Origin: Hyphomicrobium_B sp001006785
GTDB lineage: Bacteria; Pseudomonadota; Alphaproteobacteria; Rhizobiales; Hyphomicrobiaceae
DNA: 64,000 nucleotides
Direction of reading: 5' to 3'
Assembly: GCF_001006785.1 (NCBI RefSeq)
Contig: NZ_CDHO01000003.1
Span: forward strand, 124,001 to 188,000
The position numbers were made by a program, and so were the translations under genes. The notes beneath the pieces were generated by a model, which was given only the letters and a program-made list of their open reading frames with translations, did not search any database and was not told where the DNA came from. Positions 17,428-25,903 of the stretch are shown piece after piece (within the stretch, counting starts at the first letter, position 1; every line of letters starts with the position of its first letter).

Positions 17428-17598
17428 TGCTTGCTCCTCAAACTTCAGTGCCCGCACAAATCGCGGGCAACTCTCTATCACGGCGGCAAGCGGCTTTCAG
17501 CTCTGCCCGCCTCGCCCATGTACCGGTTGGAAAGTGTTTCTCTGTGGACGTTTTCGCGACAAAGAGGAAGTCCTGCCATCGACGCGTTCCACCGATAC

Positions 17599-17618
17599 AC
17601 GCTGTCCCGCGACAGCGT
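17599..17618. other. Short inverted repeat in the glyA-nrdR spacer
   Basis: Perfect 8-bp arms (ACGCTGTC / GACAGCGT) around a 4-base CCGC loop lie about 170 bases upstream of nrdR and just past the glyA terminator. There is no T-run in either direction. It might be an operator or an mRNA hairpin for the nrdR-rib operon; no function can be assigned. Confidence 0.35.
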
Positions 17619-17636
17619 CCATGCGCATCGCATAAA

Positions 17637-17663
17637 AAAAGGTGCCCGCAAAGAGCACCTTTT
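17637..17663 (-). terminator. Rho-independent terminator of glyA
   Basis: On the minus strand, 26 bases after the glyA stop, AAAAGGTGC and GCACCTTTT form a 9-bp stem around a short loop, followed by a run of seven Ts. It separates glyA from the nrdR operon, which therefore needs its own promoter or read-through. Confidence 0.9.
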
Positions 17664-17689
17664 CCTTATTCAGCAATAGATCTGGTCTG

Positions 17690-18994
17690 TCAGGCGTAGA
17701 TCGGGAAGCGCTCGCAGAGCGCCGTCGCCTTGGCCTTGACGGCTTCCTCGACGGCGCCGTTGTTCTCTTCGCCGTTCTTTGCGAGACCTTCGAGCACTTC
17801 CGAGATCAGACGGCCGATCTCCTGGAACTCGGCGACGCCGAAGCCGCGCGTCGTGCCGGCCGGCGAACCGAGGCGAATGCCCGACGTCACCATCGGCTTC
17901 TCGGGGTCGAACGGAATGCCGTTCTTGTTGCAGGTGATATGCGCGCGGCCCAGCGCCTTCTCGGCCTTGTTGCCCGTGATCTTCTTCGGACGCAGGTCGA
18001 CGAGGATGAGGTGCGTGTCGGTGCCGCCCGAGACGAGCGCGAAGCCGTTCTGCACCAGCACCTCGCCAAGAGCGCGGGCGTTGTCCATCACGTTCTTCAT
18101 GTAGACCTTGTAGTCGGGACGCAGCGCCTCGCCGAATGCAACGGCCTTGGCCGCGATGACGTGCATCAGCGGACCGCCCTGAATGCCAGGGAAGATCGCC
18201 GAGTTGACCTTCTTCGCGATCTCTTCGTCGTTCGTCAGGATCATGCCGCCGCGCGGACCGCGAAGCGTCTTGTGCGTCGTCGTCGTCACGACGTGCGCAT
18301 GCGGGAACGGGCTCGGGATGAGACCAGCCGCCACGAGACCGGCGAAGTGCGCCATGTCGACGAGGAACGTCGCGCCGACTTCGTCAGCGATGGCGCGGAA
18401 GGCCGCGAAGTCGATCTTGCGCGGATAGGCCGAGCCGCCGGCGATGATGATGCGCGGCTTGTGCTCATGCGCCAGCTTCTTCACTTCCTCCATGTCGATG
18501 AGGTGCGTGTCCGGCTTCACCGTGTAGTGCACGGCCTTGAACCACTTGCCCGACTGGTTGACGGGCGCGCCGTGGGTCAAGTGACCACCGGCTGCGAGCG
18601 ACAGACCGAGGATCGTGTCGCCGGGCTTTGCGAGCGCGTTGAATACGCCCTGGTTCGCCTGGCTGCCGGAGTTCGGCTGCACGTTGGCGAAGCCGCAGTT
18701 GAACAGCTTCTTGGCGCGATCGATTGCGATCTCTTCGGCGATGTCGACGAACTGGCAGCCGCCGTAATAGCGCTTGCCCGGGTAGCCTTCGGCATACTTG
18801 TTCGTCAGCACCGAGCCAGCGGCGTCGAGGACAGCCTGCGAGACGATATTCTCGGAGGCGATGAGCTCGATCTCATGCTGCTGGCGACCAAACTCTTTCT
18901 GGATCGCGCTGAAGATTTCGGGATCGGTTTCCGAAACATGCGCCTTGAAAAAACGCGACGTCTGCGAAGTTCCAGCGGCCGGTGCGGTCGACAT
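17690..18994 (-). CDS. glyA: Serine hydroxymethyltransferase
   Basis: The 434-residue PLP enzyme interconverts serine and glycine and loads one-carbon units onto tetrahydrofolate. It shows IELIASENIVSQAVLDAAGS near the N-terminus, NKYAEGYPGKRYYGG, and the Schiff-base lysine segment VVTTTTHKTLRGPRGG. The ATG at 18994 has a GAGGAAA ribosome site; the longer open frame runs into the promoter region. In methylotrophic relatives this enzyme feeds the serine cycle, but nothing here proves that role. A promoter at 19076-19104 and a terminator at 17637 suggest a single-gene transcript. Confidence 0.96.
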   Translation of the reverse strand: MSTAPAAGTSQTSRFFKAHVSETDPEIFSAIQKEFGRQQHEIELIASENIVSQAVLDAAGSVLTNKYAEGYPGKRYYGGCQFVDIAEEIAIDRAKKLFNCGFANVQPNSGSQANQGVFNALAKPGDTILGLSLAAGGHLTHGAPVNQSGKWFKAVHYTVKPDTHLIDMEEVKKLAHEHKPRIIIAGGSAYPRKIDFAAFRAIADEVGATFLVDMAHFAGLVAAGLIPSPFPHAHVVTTTTHKTLRGPRGGMILTNDEEIAKKVNSAIFPGIQGGPLMHVIAAKAVAFGEALRPDYKVYMKNVMDNARALGEVLVQNGFALVSGGTDTHLILVDLRPKKITGNKAEKALGRAHITCNKNGIPFDPEKPMVTSGIRLGSPAGTTRGFGVAEFQEIGRLISEVLEGLAKNGEENNGAVEEAVKAKATALCERFPIYA

Positions 18995-19321
18995 CAGGGT
19001 TTCCTCTGAAAAAGGATGATTTTTTGAATTCTGGCATTTCGGGCAGTTGTCGTGGTCGCCCGCCTGCGTAGTGCCATAGTACGAGGCGGACCGCCCGCAC
19101 TCAACTCCCCCATTGGGTAAGTTGGCTGCCCAAAGGGTGGCTTGCCCCGCGTAATAAAAGCGCGGCAAAGCCCGTCGTTAGCGCAAAAAAGGCTTGGCCG
19201 CCGGCAATCCTCGACTTGCGAAGTCCGGCAAAGGCACGGGCGGTTCAATGCGAAGGATGCGAACTTGCACCGTCGGCCGTCGCCGGGGAGGCAACGGCCC
19301 GAACCATTCGAAGTTCGAAGA
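18995..19321. other. Intergenic region between hemA and glyA
   Basis: These 327 bases hold the glyA leader and promoter. I see no convincing ORF, tRNA or riboswitch. A CGCG-flanked AT-rich segment near 19150-19170 could be the end of the hemA transcript, but it lacks a clean hairpin plus T-run. Confidence 0.5.
19076..19104 (-). promoter_or_regulatory. Probable sigma-70-type promoter of glyA
   Basis: On the minus strand TTGAGT and TACTAT are separated by exactly 17 bases, ending about 82 bases before the glyA start. The hexamers are close to the -35/-10 consensus used by alphaproteobacterial housekeeping sigma factors. The start of transcription is inferred, not seen. Confidence 0.55.
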
Positions 19322-20551
19322 CTATTCCGCCGCTTCGAGGCTCGCCATCAGCGCCAGCGGGCACTGCGACCACAGTTCCGTCAACGCGTTGACGAGATGC
19401 TCCATGTCGGCATTGGTGTGCTGCGGCGACGGCGTGAGGCGCAAGCGCTCCGTGCCCCGCGGAACCGTCGGATAATTGATCGGTTGCACGTAGATGCCAT
19501 ACCGGTCGAGCAAGACGTCCGTCAGTGCCTTGCAGCGAACCGGATCCGTGACCAGCACGGGGACGATATGGCTCGGCCCCGAGATGAGCGGCAGATCGGC
19601 CGCGATCAGCATGCGCTTCAGCGTGCGGGCGCGTTCCTGATGGCGTTCGCGCTCGATCGAGCTCGACTTCAGGTGGCGGATCGAAGCAACAGCGCCGGCA
19701 ACGACAGCAGGCGCCAGCGACGTCGTGAAGATGAAGCCCGGAGCATACGAGCGGATGGCATCACAGATGGTGCGCGAGGCCGCAATATAGCCACCCATCA
19801 CGCCGAAGCCTTTGGCGAGCGTACCATTGATGATGTCAACGCGATGCATAACGCCATCGCGTTCGGCGACGCCGCCGCCGCGCGGGCCGTAGAGGCCGAC
19901 GGCGTGAACCTCATCGAGATAGGTCAGCGCATTGTATTTGACCGCGAGGTCACAGATCGCGCCGATCGGAGCGATGTGCCCGTCCATCGAGTAGACGCTC
20001 TCGAAGGCGATGATCTTCGGCGTCTCTTTCGGCACCTTCTTGAGCTGCGCTTCGAGGTCGGCGAGATCGTTGTGCTTGAAAATGTGCTTGGCGCCACGTC
20101 CGTTGCGGATGCCCGCAATCATCGAGGCGTGGTTCTTCTCATCGGAAAAGATTACGCAGCCCGGCAGAAGCTGCGACAGCGTCGAAAGCGCCGCCTCGTT
20201 GGCGACGAAAGCCGACGTGAAGACCAGAGCCGTTTCCTTGCCGTGCAGATCAGCGAGTTCGTGCTCGAGCTGAACGTGGTAATGAGTTGTGCCGGCAATG
20301 TTGCGCGTACCGCCTGAACCTGCGCCCACGAGGTCGATGGCTTCGTGCATGGCTGCGAGCACGGACGGGTGCTGGCCCATGCCCAGGTAGTCGTTCGAGC
20401 ACCAGACGGTAATGGGCTTTGTCGCCTCGCCCTTCAGAACTTCGGCCTTCGGAAATGCGCCGCGACTGCGCTTCACATCTGCAAATACCCGGTACCGGCC
20501 CTCGCGTTTGACAGCCTCAACGGCGTCAGCGAGCTTCTGCTCGTATGTCAT
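19322..20551 (-). CDS. hemA: 5-aminolevulinate synthase
   Basis: The 409-residue PLP enzyme condenses glycine and succinyl-CoA into 5-aminolevulinate, the Shemin route used by alphaproteobacteria for heme, chlorophyll and B12 synthesis. Visible motifs are WCSNDYLGMGQHP, GAGSGGTRNIAGTTHYH, DEVHAVGLYGPRGGG (PLP Asp/His) and TLAKGFGVMGGYIA (Schiff-base Lys). The upstream 306-base region carries a perfect FNR-type box (20741-20754), consistent with the oxygen-limited induction known for hemA in related bacteria. Heme demand by NarI and B12 demand by NrdJ, both encoded in this window, make that regulation sensible. Confidence 0.96.
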   Translation of the reverse strand: MTYEQKLADAVEAVKREGRYRVFADVKRSRGAFPKAEVLKGEATKPITVWCSNDYLGMGQHPSVLAAMHEAIDLVGAGSGGTRNIAGTTHYHVQLEHELADLHGKETALVFTSAFVANEAALSTLSQLLPGCVIFSDEKNHASMIAGIRNGRGAKHIFKHNDLADLEAQLKKVPKETPKIIAFESVYSMDGHIAPIGAICDLAVKYNALTYLDEVHAVGLYGPRGGGVAERDGVMHRVDIINGTLAKGFGVMGGYIAASRTICDAIRSYAPGFIFTTSLAPAVVAGAVASIRHLKSSSIERERHQERARTLKRMLIAADLPLISGPSHIVPVLVTDPVRCKALTDVLLDRYGIYVQPINYPTVPRGTERLRLTPSPQHTNADMEHLVNALTELWSQCPLALMASLEAAE

Positions 20552-20857
20552 CAGAAGAATTCCGCTCCCAAAAGCACACCGTTCATTATTTTAGAACCTT
20601 TATGACTTGGACCGGCCCCGAGTACCAGTGCTTCTTCGTCGCGCAAGTTTAAAAAGTTTCATGTTTGATTTGGCAGCGTAGTTCTTTTGCCTTGCAAAAT
20701 ATAGGTTTTCTGGCCGTTTTGGGAGATGTCGTCGCTCCCTTTGATATAGATCAAACGCGTCCGGGGCGGGCTCATCGCGGGACCTGCGGGCGGTGCCTCA
20801 ACGCCCCGCACGACTCGTCCGAAAACGCCGTGACAGGTCGCGCCGCGCCGCTCGCGC
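20552..20857. other. hemA upstream region
   Basis: This 306-base gap lies between hemA and the extensin-like gene, both on the minus strand. It is AT-richer than its surroundings near 20600-20720 and holds the FNR-type box. I see no coding sequence that could be defended. Confidence 0.5.
20741..20754. promoter_or_regulatory. Perfect FNR/FixK-type box upstream of hemA
   Basis: TTGAT-ATAG-ATCAA matches the anaerobic regulator consensus TTGAT-N4-ATCAA at every fixed position. It lies about 190 bases upstream of the hemA start and is not near any other start codon. CRP/FNR-family control of hemA is established in Rhodobacter and Bradyrhizobium; here it is inferred from the site. Confidence 0.8.
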
Positions 20858-22057
20858 CTAGTCGCAGATTTTCGCGAATTTTCGCTGGGCCATGTCGACG
20901 TGGAAATGATTGACGTGGTCGCGATTGGCCTCCGGGCCGAGGGTCGTGCCGAACCGGCGGCAAGCCGCGACATGCGCCTCACGCAGGAACGCCTGGTCGT
21001 CGGACAGTGTCCCCCGTCCCGTCGTTTGGCTGAGAGCGGCAACGTCCTTGCGGCGCGATTTTCCGGCACCGGCCTTGGCCGAGCCGGGAGCCGGGCCACC
21101 GAGCCTTGCAGGCGGCTCGTCAGCTCGCACCGCCGTCTTGGTGGCGCTTTTCGATGCCCCCGGCAGCGTGACCGTCACCTTCGGGACGCCATCGACGATG
21201 GTCGAGCGCGCCAGCCCCGCGGCCGGAGCCCCGAGGCCCGAAGCCGTCGCGGCTGCCGGTGCTGAGGCAGCGCCCGCCCCCTGCTCGCTCGCGAGATTCG
21301 TCTGCTCAGCCTTTTGGGCGGCTGCAAGTTCGGCCGCCTGCTTTTCGGCAGCAGCCTTCTTTTCCGCGATTTCGGCAAGTTCCCGCTGCGTCGTCCCCCA
21401 GTCATCAAGCACGGAGACGGATTTCGCCGACGCCGTAACGAAAGCCCCGATGTCGAGGGCATTTGCCAGCCCGTGCTCGCTGAGCTTGGTCGTCTTGCGT
21501 CCGAAGGCGTTGCGGCAGGAATAGCCGCTCATTGTCTCGATCTTGATGATCGGCGCGCCGAAATGTTTTTTCGCCAGCGGCTGCAAGTCGTTTTCCAGCC
21601 AGTTGACGAGCGTTTCGGCGAGGTCGCAGCGCACGACGGGCGGCGGCGAAAACGTCACCTCCGGATTTTGCCCGATGCTGATCAGCTCGATCGGCGCTGG
21701 CGCTCCGCACGCGCCTTCCCGGATTGGTTCACGCGCGGCATAGACGGCGTGAATCCGCTGCAGGACCTCGGCGCAGTGCGTTTTCGCATCGGCGATCTCC
21801 GCGTCGCTCCACGTGTTCGGTGGCGTCGCACTCGCATTCGCGCCGGCGGCTTTCTCGCTCGAAGCGGGTTTTTGCGCCTGGCCGTTTACGTCGTTGGCCT
21901 GACCCTGTTTGTCATCGGTCGCCGGCTGAGCATTTTCGGCCGCCGCCGCAGGTTGCGAATGATGCTTTTTGCTCTTCGCCGCCGCAGCATCAATGATAAG
22001 GAGCGAAATGACCGCCGCGGCTGTGAGCGCGATTGCCGTCCGGCCGAAATTGGTCAC
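20858..22057 (-). CDS. Secreted extensin-like (M15-fold) protein with a large internal insertion
   Basis: The 399-residue protein resembles the extensin-like C-terminal domain family, which has an M15 peptidase-type zinc fold. A signal peptide (TAIALTAAAVISLLII then AAAA) is followed by a Gln/Ala/Lys-rich linker (30-90). The first half of the domain holds LSEHGLANALDIGAF, with His and Asp ligands; the second half holds NRDHVNHFHVDMAQ with the last His. Between them lie about 130 extra residues: a short Ala/Glu/Lys coiled coil, then a Pro/Ala/Gly-rich disordered stretch. The start is probably the GTG at 22057, with AAGGA 8 bases upstream; the open frame continues to a TTG at 22096. A periplasmic cell-wall role is inferred. 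Confidence 0.75.
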   Translation of the reverse strand: MTNFGRTAIALTAAAVISLLIIDAAAAKSKKHHSQPAAAAENAQPATDDKQGQANDVNGQAQKPASSEKAAGANASATPPNTWSDAEIADAKTHCAEVLQRIHAVYAAREPIREGACGAPAPIELISIGQNPEVTFSPPPVVRCDLAETLVNWLENDLQPLAKKHFGAPIIKIETMSGYSCRNAFGRKTTKLSEHGLANALDIGAFVTASAKSVSVLDDWGTTQRELAEIAEKKAAAEKQAAELAAAQKAEQTNLASEQGAGAASAPAAATASGLGAPAAGLARSTIVDGVPKVTVTLPGASKSATKTAVRADEPPARLGGPAPGSAKAGAGKSRRKDVAALSQTTGRGTLSDDQAFLREAHVAACRRFGTTLGPEANRDHVNHFHVDMAQRKFAKICD

Positions 22058-22270
22058 TGGCTCATTCCTTCTCGGAGCAAACGCGACGAAGGGCAAACAA
22101 GGGCTTGACGAATCCTAGGCGAGACGACAAGCGCACTGCAAAATGAATTGGCGCGTTATTAGACGCAACATCCGCGCCGATCATGCGCGCAGAATATGGC
22201 GAAACGCGCGAGAACGGACCATACCTAGCAGCAGATTTTTTCCGCGAAGCGCCAACACATCGGATTTTCA

Positions 22271-23389
22271 GTGACCGCACAGCAGGCATCGACGCCAACG
22301 ACACAATCGAGCACGCCGGACGCGAAAATCATCGCCGAGCGGACGCAGGCGCTCCGGACATTCGTCCTCAACCGTCCGCAGGCGCTCAACGCGTTCGATG
22401 ACGAAATGTGCGGGGTCTTGAGCACAGCGCTGCCGGTTATCGCACGCGATCCGGACACCTACATCGTCGCGCTCGTCTCAAGCAGTCCGAAGGCCTTCTG
22501 CGCCGGTGGCGACGTGCTGGCACTGACCGCCGAAGCCAAGCGCGACATCGAAAGCGCCAAGGCCATCATGCGCCGCGAGTATGCACTCGACTGGCTGCTC
22601 GAATGCTTTTCGAAGCCGTGCGTATCCTTCATCGACGGCGTGTGCATGGGGTCCGGCGTGGGCCTGACCGCTTACAACACCCATCGCGTTGCGGGCGAAG
22701 CTTACAAATGGGCGATGCCCGAAGTGAAGATCGGGCTGTTTCCCGACGTCGGCGTCGCGAAAGTTCTGGCGCGTCTGCCCTGGCCGATCGGCCTCTATCT
22801 TGGACTGACCGGACGTCCAATCCGTCGCGACGACGCGCATTGGCTCGGCCTCGTGACGCACTGCATCGCGGCATCGGAATTTCCCGGAATTCGTGCCAAG
22901 CTCGCCGACGCAATTCCCGTCGATCCGCTTCTCGATGATTTGCACGAGCCGCAATCCGAAGGCGCTGTCCAGAAAGATTTGAGTCTGATCCGGGACCACT
23001 TTTCGCAATCGTCGCTGGCTAAGATTATCAAATCTCTGAGCGAGGCGGAATCGTCAGGCTGCGAATGGTCCCGCAACACACTTGCCGGATTGCGCAAGAG
23101 TTCGCCGATATCGCTCGCGATAACGGACCGCCATATCCGCAATGCGCTGACACTCGATATTCGCCAGACACTGATCGAGGATTATCGCCTTGCCGTCCGC
23201 TGCTTCGAAGGCACGGATTTCGCCGAAGGCGTCAGGGCTTTGTTGCGCGACAAGGACGGCGCTCCGTCATGGTCACCCGCGCAATTCGAAGATATTACGA
23301 CAGCTATGGTCGAGAAATATTTCGCGCCGCTCCCAGATGGCGAACTTGAACTGCCGCTGCGCTCGGAAATGCAGGCAGCGCGCGTTTAA
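22271..23389 (+). CDS. 3-hydroxyisobutyryl-CoA hydrolase-like enoyl-CoA hydratase/isomerase family protein
   Basis: The 372-residue crotonase-fold protein shows the oxyanion-hole segment SSSPKAFCAGGDVLALT (about 70-85) and FIDGVCMGSGVGLTAYNTHR. The active-site region MPEVKIGLFPDVGVAKVLARLP carries the Glu and Asp of 3-hydroxyisobutyryl-CoA hydrolases. The extended C-terminal region that doubles as a cap is also typical of that subgroup (valine degradation) rather than of simple enoyl-CoA hydratases of about 260 residues. The start is the GTG at 22271. It is divergent from the extensin-like gene and has no pathway partners nearby. Confidence 0.85.
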   Translation: MTAQQASTPTTQSSTPDAKIIAERTQALRTFVLNRPQALNAFDDEMCGVLSTALPVIARDPDTYIVALVSSSPKAFCAGGDVLALTAEAKRDIESAKAIMRREYALDWLLECFSKPCVSFIDGVCMGSGVGLTAYNTHRVAGEAYKWAMPEVKIGLFPDVGVAKVLARLPWPIGLYLGLTGRPIRRDDAHWLGLVTHCIAASEFPGIRAKLADAIPVDPLLDDLHEPQSEGAVQKDLSLIRDHFSQSSLAKIIKSLSEAESSGCEWSRNTLAGLRKSSPISLAITDRHIRNALTLDIRQTLIEDYRLAVRCFEGTDFAEGVRALLRDKDGAPSWSPAQFEDITTAMVEKYFAPLPDGELELPLRSEMQAARV

Positions 23390-23608
23390 TTCCGCGCAAC
23401 GCGAATTCCGAATAAATTTATCGGACGCGTTATCCGAATATTGACCATGAAAGCAATGTCCCGTCGCGATTAGTTAAAAGACTCTTCCGAAACGGGTGGG
23501 GAACTGTTCTTTTACTATATCTATTTAGGCGAAATTCAGGGCTTCGCGTTATCTATTTGTCAAAACCCGGGGCAAACCGGGAGGCGTCAAACAGTGTGAG
23601 GCAGCGTT

Positions 23609-24118
23609 ATGAGTCTAGCGTATGAAGTGGCCCGTCCGCGCGCTCCGGTGCAGGAAGAAGGCTTTCGGGGCGAATACTTACAGGCCCTTCGTCTGATCGA
23701 GAGACTTCACCGTCTCCTTCTCGACGTCATCAAGGATGAATTCGATCGCCAGGGCGGCGCAGAACTCAACAGCGTTCAGGCACTGCTGCTCTACAACATC
23801 GGCGAGAGCGAACTCACCGCCGGCGAGTTGAAGACGCGCGGCTACTACCTTGGCTCGAACGTCTCCTACAATCTGAAGAAGCTCGTCGACATGGGCTACA
23901 TCCATTACAAGCGTTCGGATACCGACCGCCGTTCCGTGCGCGTCAGCCTGACCGAAAAAGGTCTCGAAGCTCGCGACATCGTCAGCAAGCTTTATCTGCG
24001 CCAGCTCGGTTCCGTCCAAACGGTCGGCGAAGTGTCGGGCGACGACGTGAAGGGTTTGAACAAGGCGCTCGTTCGCCTCGAACGCTTCTGGTCGGACCAG
24101 ATTCGCTATCGCCTCTGA
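23609..24118 (+). CDS. ldtR: MarR-family regulator, LdtR-like
   Basis: The 169-residue winged-helix regulator has DNA-binding segments LTAGELKTRGYYLGSNVSYN (about 70-90) and IHYKRSDTDRRSVRVSLTEKG (the beta wing, with the conserved DxR). It resembles LdtR, described in Candidatus Liberibacter asiaticus and Sinorhizobium as the regulator of the L,D-transpeptidase gene ldtP. Here, too, an L,D-transpeptidase follows it on the same strand, which strongly supports the name. The gene has its own terminator (24166-24198), so the two are separate transcripts. The 219-base upstream region is AT-rich and presumably holds its promoter. Confidence 0.85.
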   Translation: MSLAYEVARPRAPVQEEGFRGEYLQALRLIERLHRLLLDVIKDEFDRQGGAELNSVQALLLYNIGESELTAGELKTRGYYLGSNVSYNLKKLVDMGYIHYKRSDTDRRSVRVSLTEKGLEARDIVSKLYLRQLGSVQTVGEVSGDDVKGLNKALVRLERFWSDQIRYRL

Positions 24119-24423
24119 TCGGGCTCCCACAGCTTCCGACGAACGTTGCCGGTTGCTGCACTTGCAAGCCGCCCTGGAAACCCCCGGGCGGCTTTTTTGC
24201 GCGCCGAAAGCGTCGATTGTTGCCGCCAGGGCGCGCCGGCCGACGAAACGCCTGATCGGCCTTCAAAAATATTCGTGCCGCCCAGGAAGCAACTTAAACT
24301 GCGCCGCGCCGCCGGGAACTGAAGACGGTTTATGGCTCCCGAACCCGATGCGCGGCCGCGGTTTCGTTGTATAAGCGCGGAAAGTCACGGGCAAATCGCA
24401 GATACGAACGGGCGGGGAAAATC
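24119..24423. other. Spacer between ldtR and ldtP
   Basis: These roughly 300 bases contain the ldtR terminator (24166-24198) and, by position, the ldtP promoter and any LdtR operator. I could not point to a specific operator sequence. Confidence 0.5.
24166..24198 (+). terminator. Rho-independent terminator of ldtR
   Basis: A 9-bp stem AAGCCGCCC / GGGCGGCTT with an 11-base loop is followed directly by a run of six Ts, 48 bases after the ldtR stop. Confidence 0.92.
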
Positions 24424-25758
24424 GTGCACCGGTCGAGAGCAGCACTCAACGTCGCACAGCGCGCGGGACGAGCAGGTCTCGCTATCCTGCTGGCGCTCAC
24501 TTTCGTCATCGCATCCGGCTCGGGTGGCTTCGGACTAGGCCAGGCCTTCGCACAAACGTCGTGGTTTCAGTTCGGCCCCGTCGGCAACGGCCCTGGAACG
24601 ACGAACACCTACGATCCGGATTTCGTTCGCGAGTGGGAAGCCAATCCGCCAAAGGGCTACGCGACGCTTTCGAAAGCCAACATCGCCGCGACGAAGACCG
24701 CGATCCAGCGCTACACGAACATCGTCGCGCAAGGCGGGTGGCCGCAGCTGCCGGAGCCGCCGAACAAGACGCCACGCGACAGCCTTCTACAGTATGGCAC
24801 CACGGACGCGGCCGTCGGCCTGCTGCGCCAGAGACTCGCGGCGTCCGGCGATCTGACCGGCGGCAACATATCTTCGACTTACTTCGATTCCGACGTCGAC
24901 AAGGCGTTGAAGCGCTTTCAAGCCTCGAACGGACTGACCCCAACCGGCATCGCCGACAAGCGCACGATCGTTGCCCTCAATGTTCCGGCCGACGCCCGCT
25001 TGAAACAGCTGAAAGCCAACGTCAGCCGCCTCGAGGAATTCACGGCCAAGGCCGGCAAGAAATACGTTGTCGTCAACATACCGGCCGCACAGGTCGAAGC
25101 CGTGCAGAACGGCCAGATCGTTGCGCGCTACGCCGCCGTCGTCGGTAAGGCAGACCGCCCGACGCCGCTGCTGCACACGCCGATCACCGACTTGAGCTTC
25201 AATCCCGTCTGGCGTTTGCCGCCGACCGTCATTTCCGAGGATCTCATCCCGCGCGGCCGCGAGATGCAGTCCAAGGGACAGAACGTCCTCCTGAAGTTCC
25301 ACATCGACGCCTACTCCAACGGCAAGAAGGTCGATCCGGCGAAGATCAATTGGAGCACGGTCAAGCCCGGGACCTACACGTACAGTCAGCAGCCGGGGAA
25401 AGAAAATCCGCTCGGCTTTCTGAAGATCAACTTCGATAGCGCGCATTCGGTCTACATGCACGACACGCCGTCGGATCGCATCTTCGGACGCAACTATCGC
25501 TCCGCAAGCTCGGGCTGCATCCGCGTTCACAACATCGAAAATCTCGCCGCCTGGCTTCTCGCCGAGCAAAGAGGTTGGGATAGCGAGCGCATTGCCTCGA
25601 TGAAGGCCAACGGCGAACGGCTGGATTTGCGTCTGAAAAAGCCGGTGCAGCTGCTGTTCGTTTACATCAGCGCTTGGGCGACGCCCGACGGCATCGTGCA
25701 ATTCCGCCGCGACCTCTATCAGAAGGACGGCATCGGCGAGATCGCGGCCAATTACTGA
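24424..25758 (+). CDS. ldtP: L,D-transpeptidase, LdtP-like, periplasmic
   Basis: The 444-residue protein has a long signal sequence (LAILLALTFVIASGSGG, cleavage near QAFAQ). A peptidoglycan-binding domain follows (ALKRFQASNGLTPTGIADKR, about 160-185), then a C-terminal YkuD domain. The catalytic motif reads MHDTPSDRIF...SASSGCIRVH, with the nucleophilic Cys at about 365. It should form meso-DAP to meso-DAP cross-links or anchor proteins in peptidoglycan. The start is uncertain: I prefer the GTG at 24424 behind GGGGAAA; the same frame is open to a TTG at 24367. The position after ldtR supports regulation by that protein. Confidence 0.88.
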   Translation: MHRSRAALNVAQRAGRAGLAILLALTFVIASGSGGFGLGQAFAQTSWFQFGPVGNGPGTTNTYDPDFVREWEANPPKGYATLSKANIAATKTAIQRYTNIVAQGGWPQLPEPPNKTPRDSLLQYGTTDAAVGLLRQRLAASGDLTGGNISSTYFDSDVDKALKRFQASNGLTPTGIADKRTIVALNVPADARLKQLKANVSRLEEFTAKAGKKYVVVNIPAAQVEAVQNGQIVARYAAVVGKADRPTPLLHTPITDLSFNPVWRLPPTVISEDLIPRGREMQSKGQNVLLKFHIDAYSNGKKVDPAKINWSTVKPGTYTYSQQPGKENPLGFLKINFDSAHSVYMHDTPSDRIFGRNYRSASSGCIRVHNIENLAAWLLAEQRGWDSERIASMKANGERLDLRLKKPVQLLFVYISAWATPDGIVQFRRDLYQKDGIGEIAANY

Positions 25759-25903
25759 GCCGCGCCGCCGCGCTTAGTCGCCCGAATGCAGGCGCCGCCC
25801 GCATTGCAGGTGCGCTAACGACGACGGCCCTCTTGCCTTGCATTGCGCGGGCTGGCGTGCCCAAACTCGCCGAACCCAATCCGAACTTACTGCGCAGGCC
25901 TCG

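Noticed and set aside
17642..19009. 455-residue plus-strand ORF opposite glyA
   Set aside because: It mirrors the glyA coding sequence, with low-complexity Arg/Leu/Asp content and no ribosome site.
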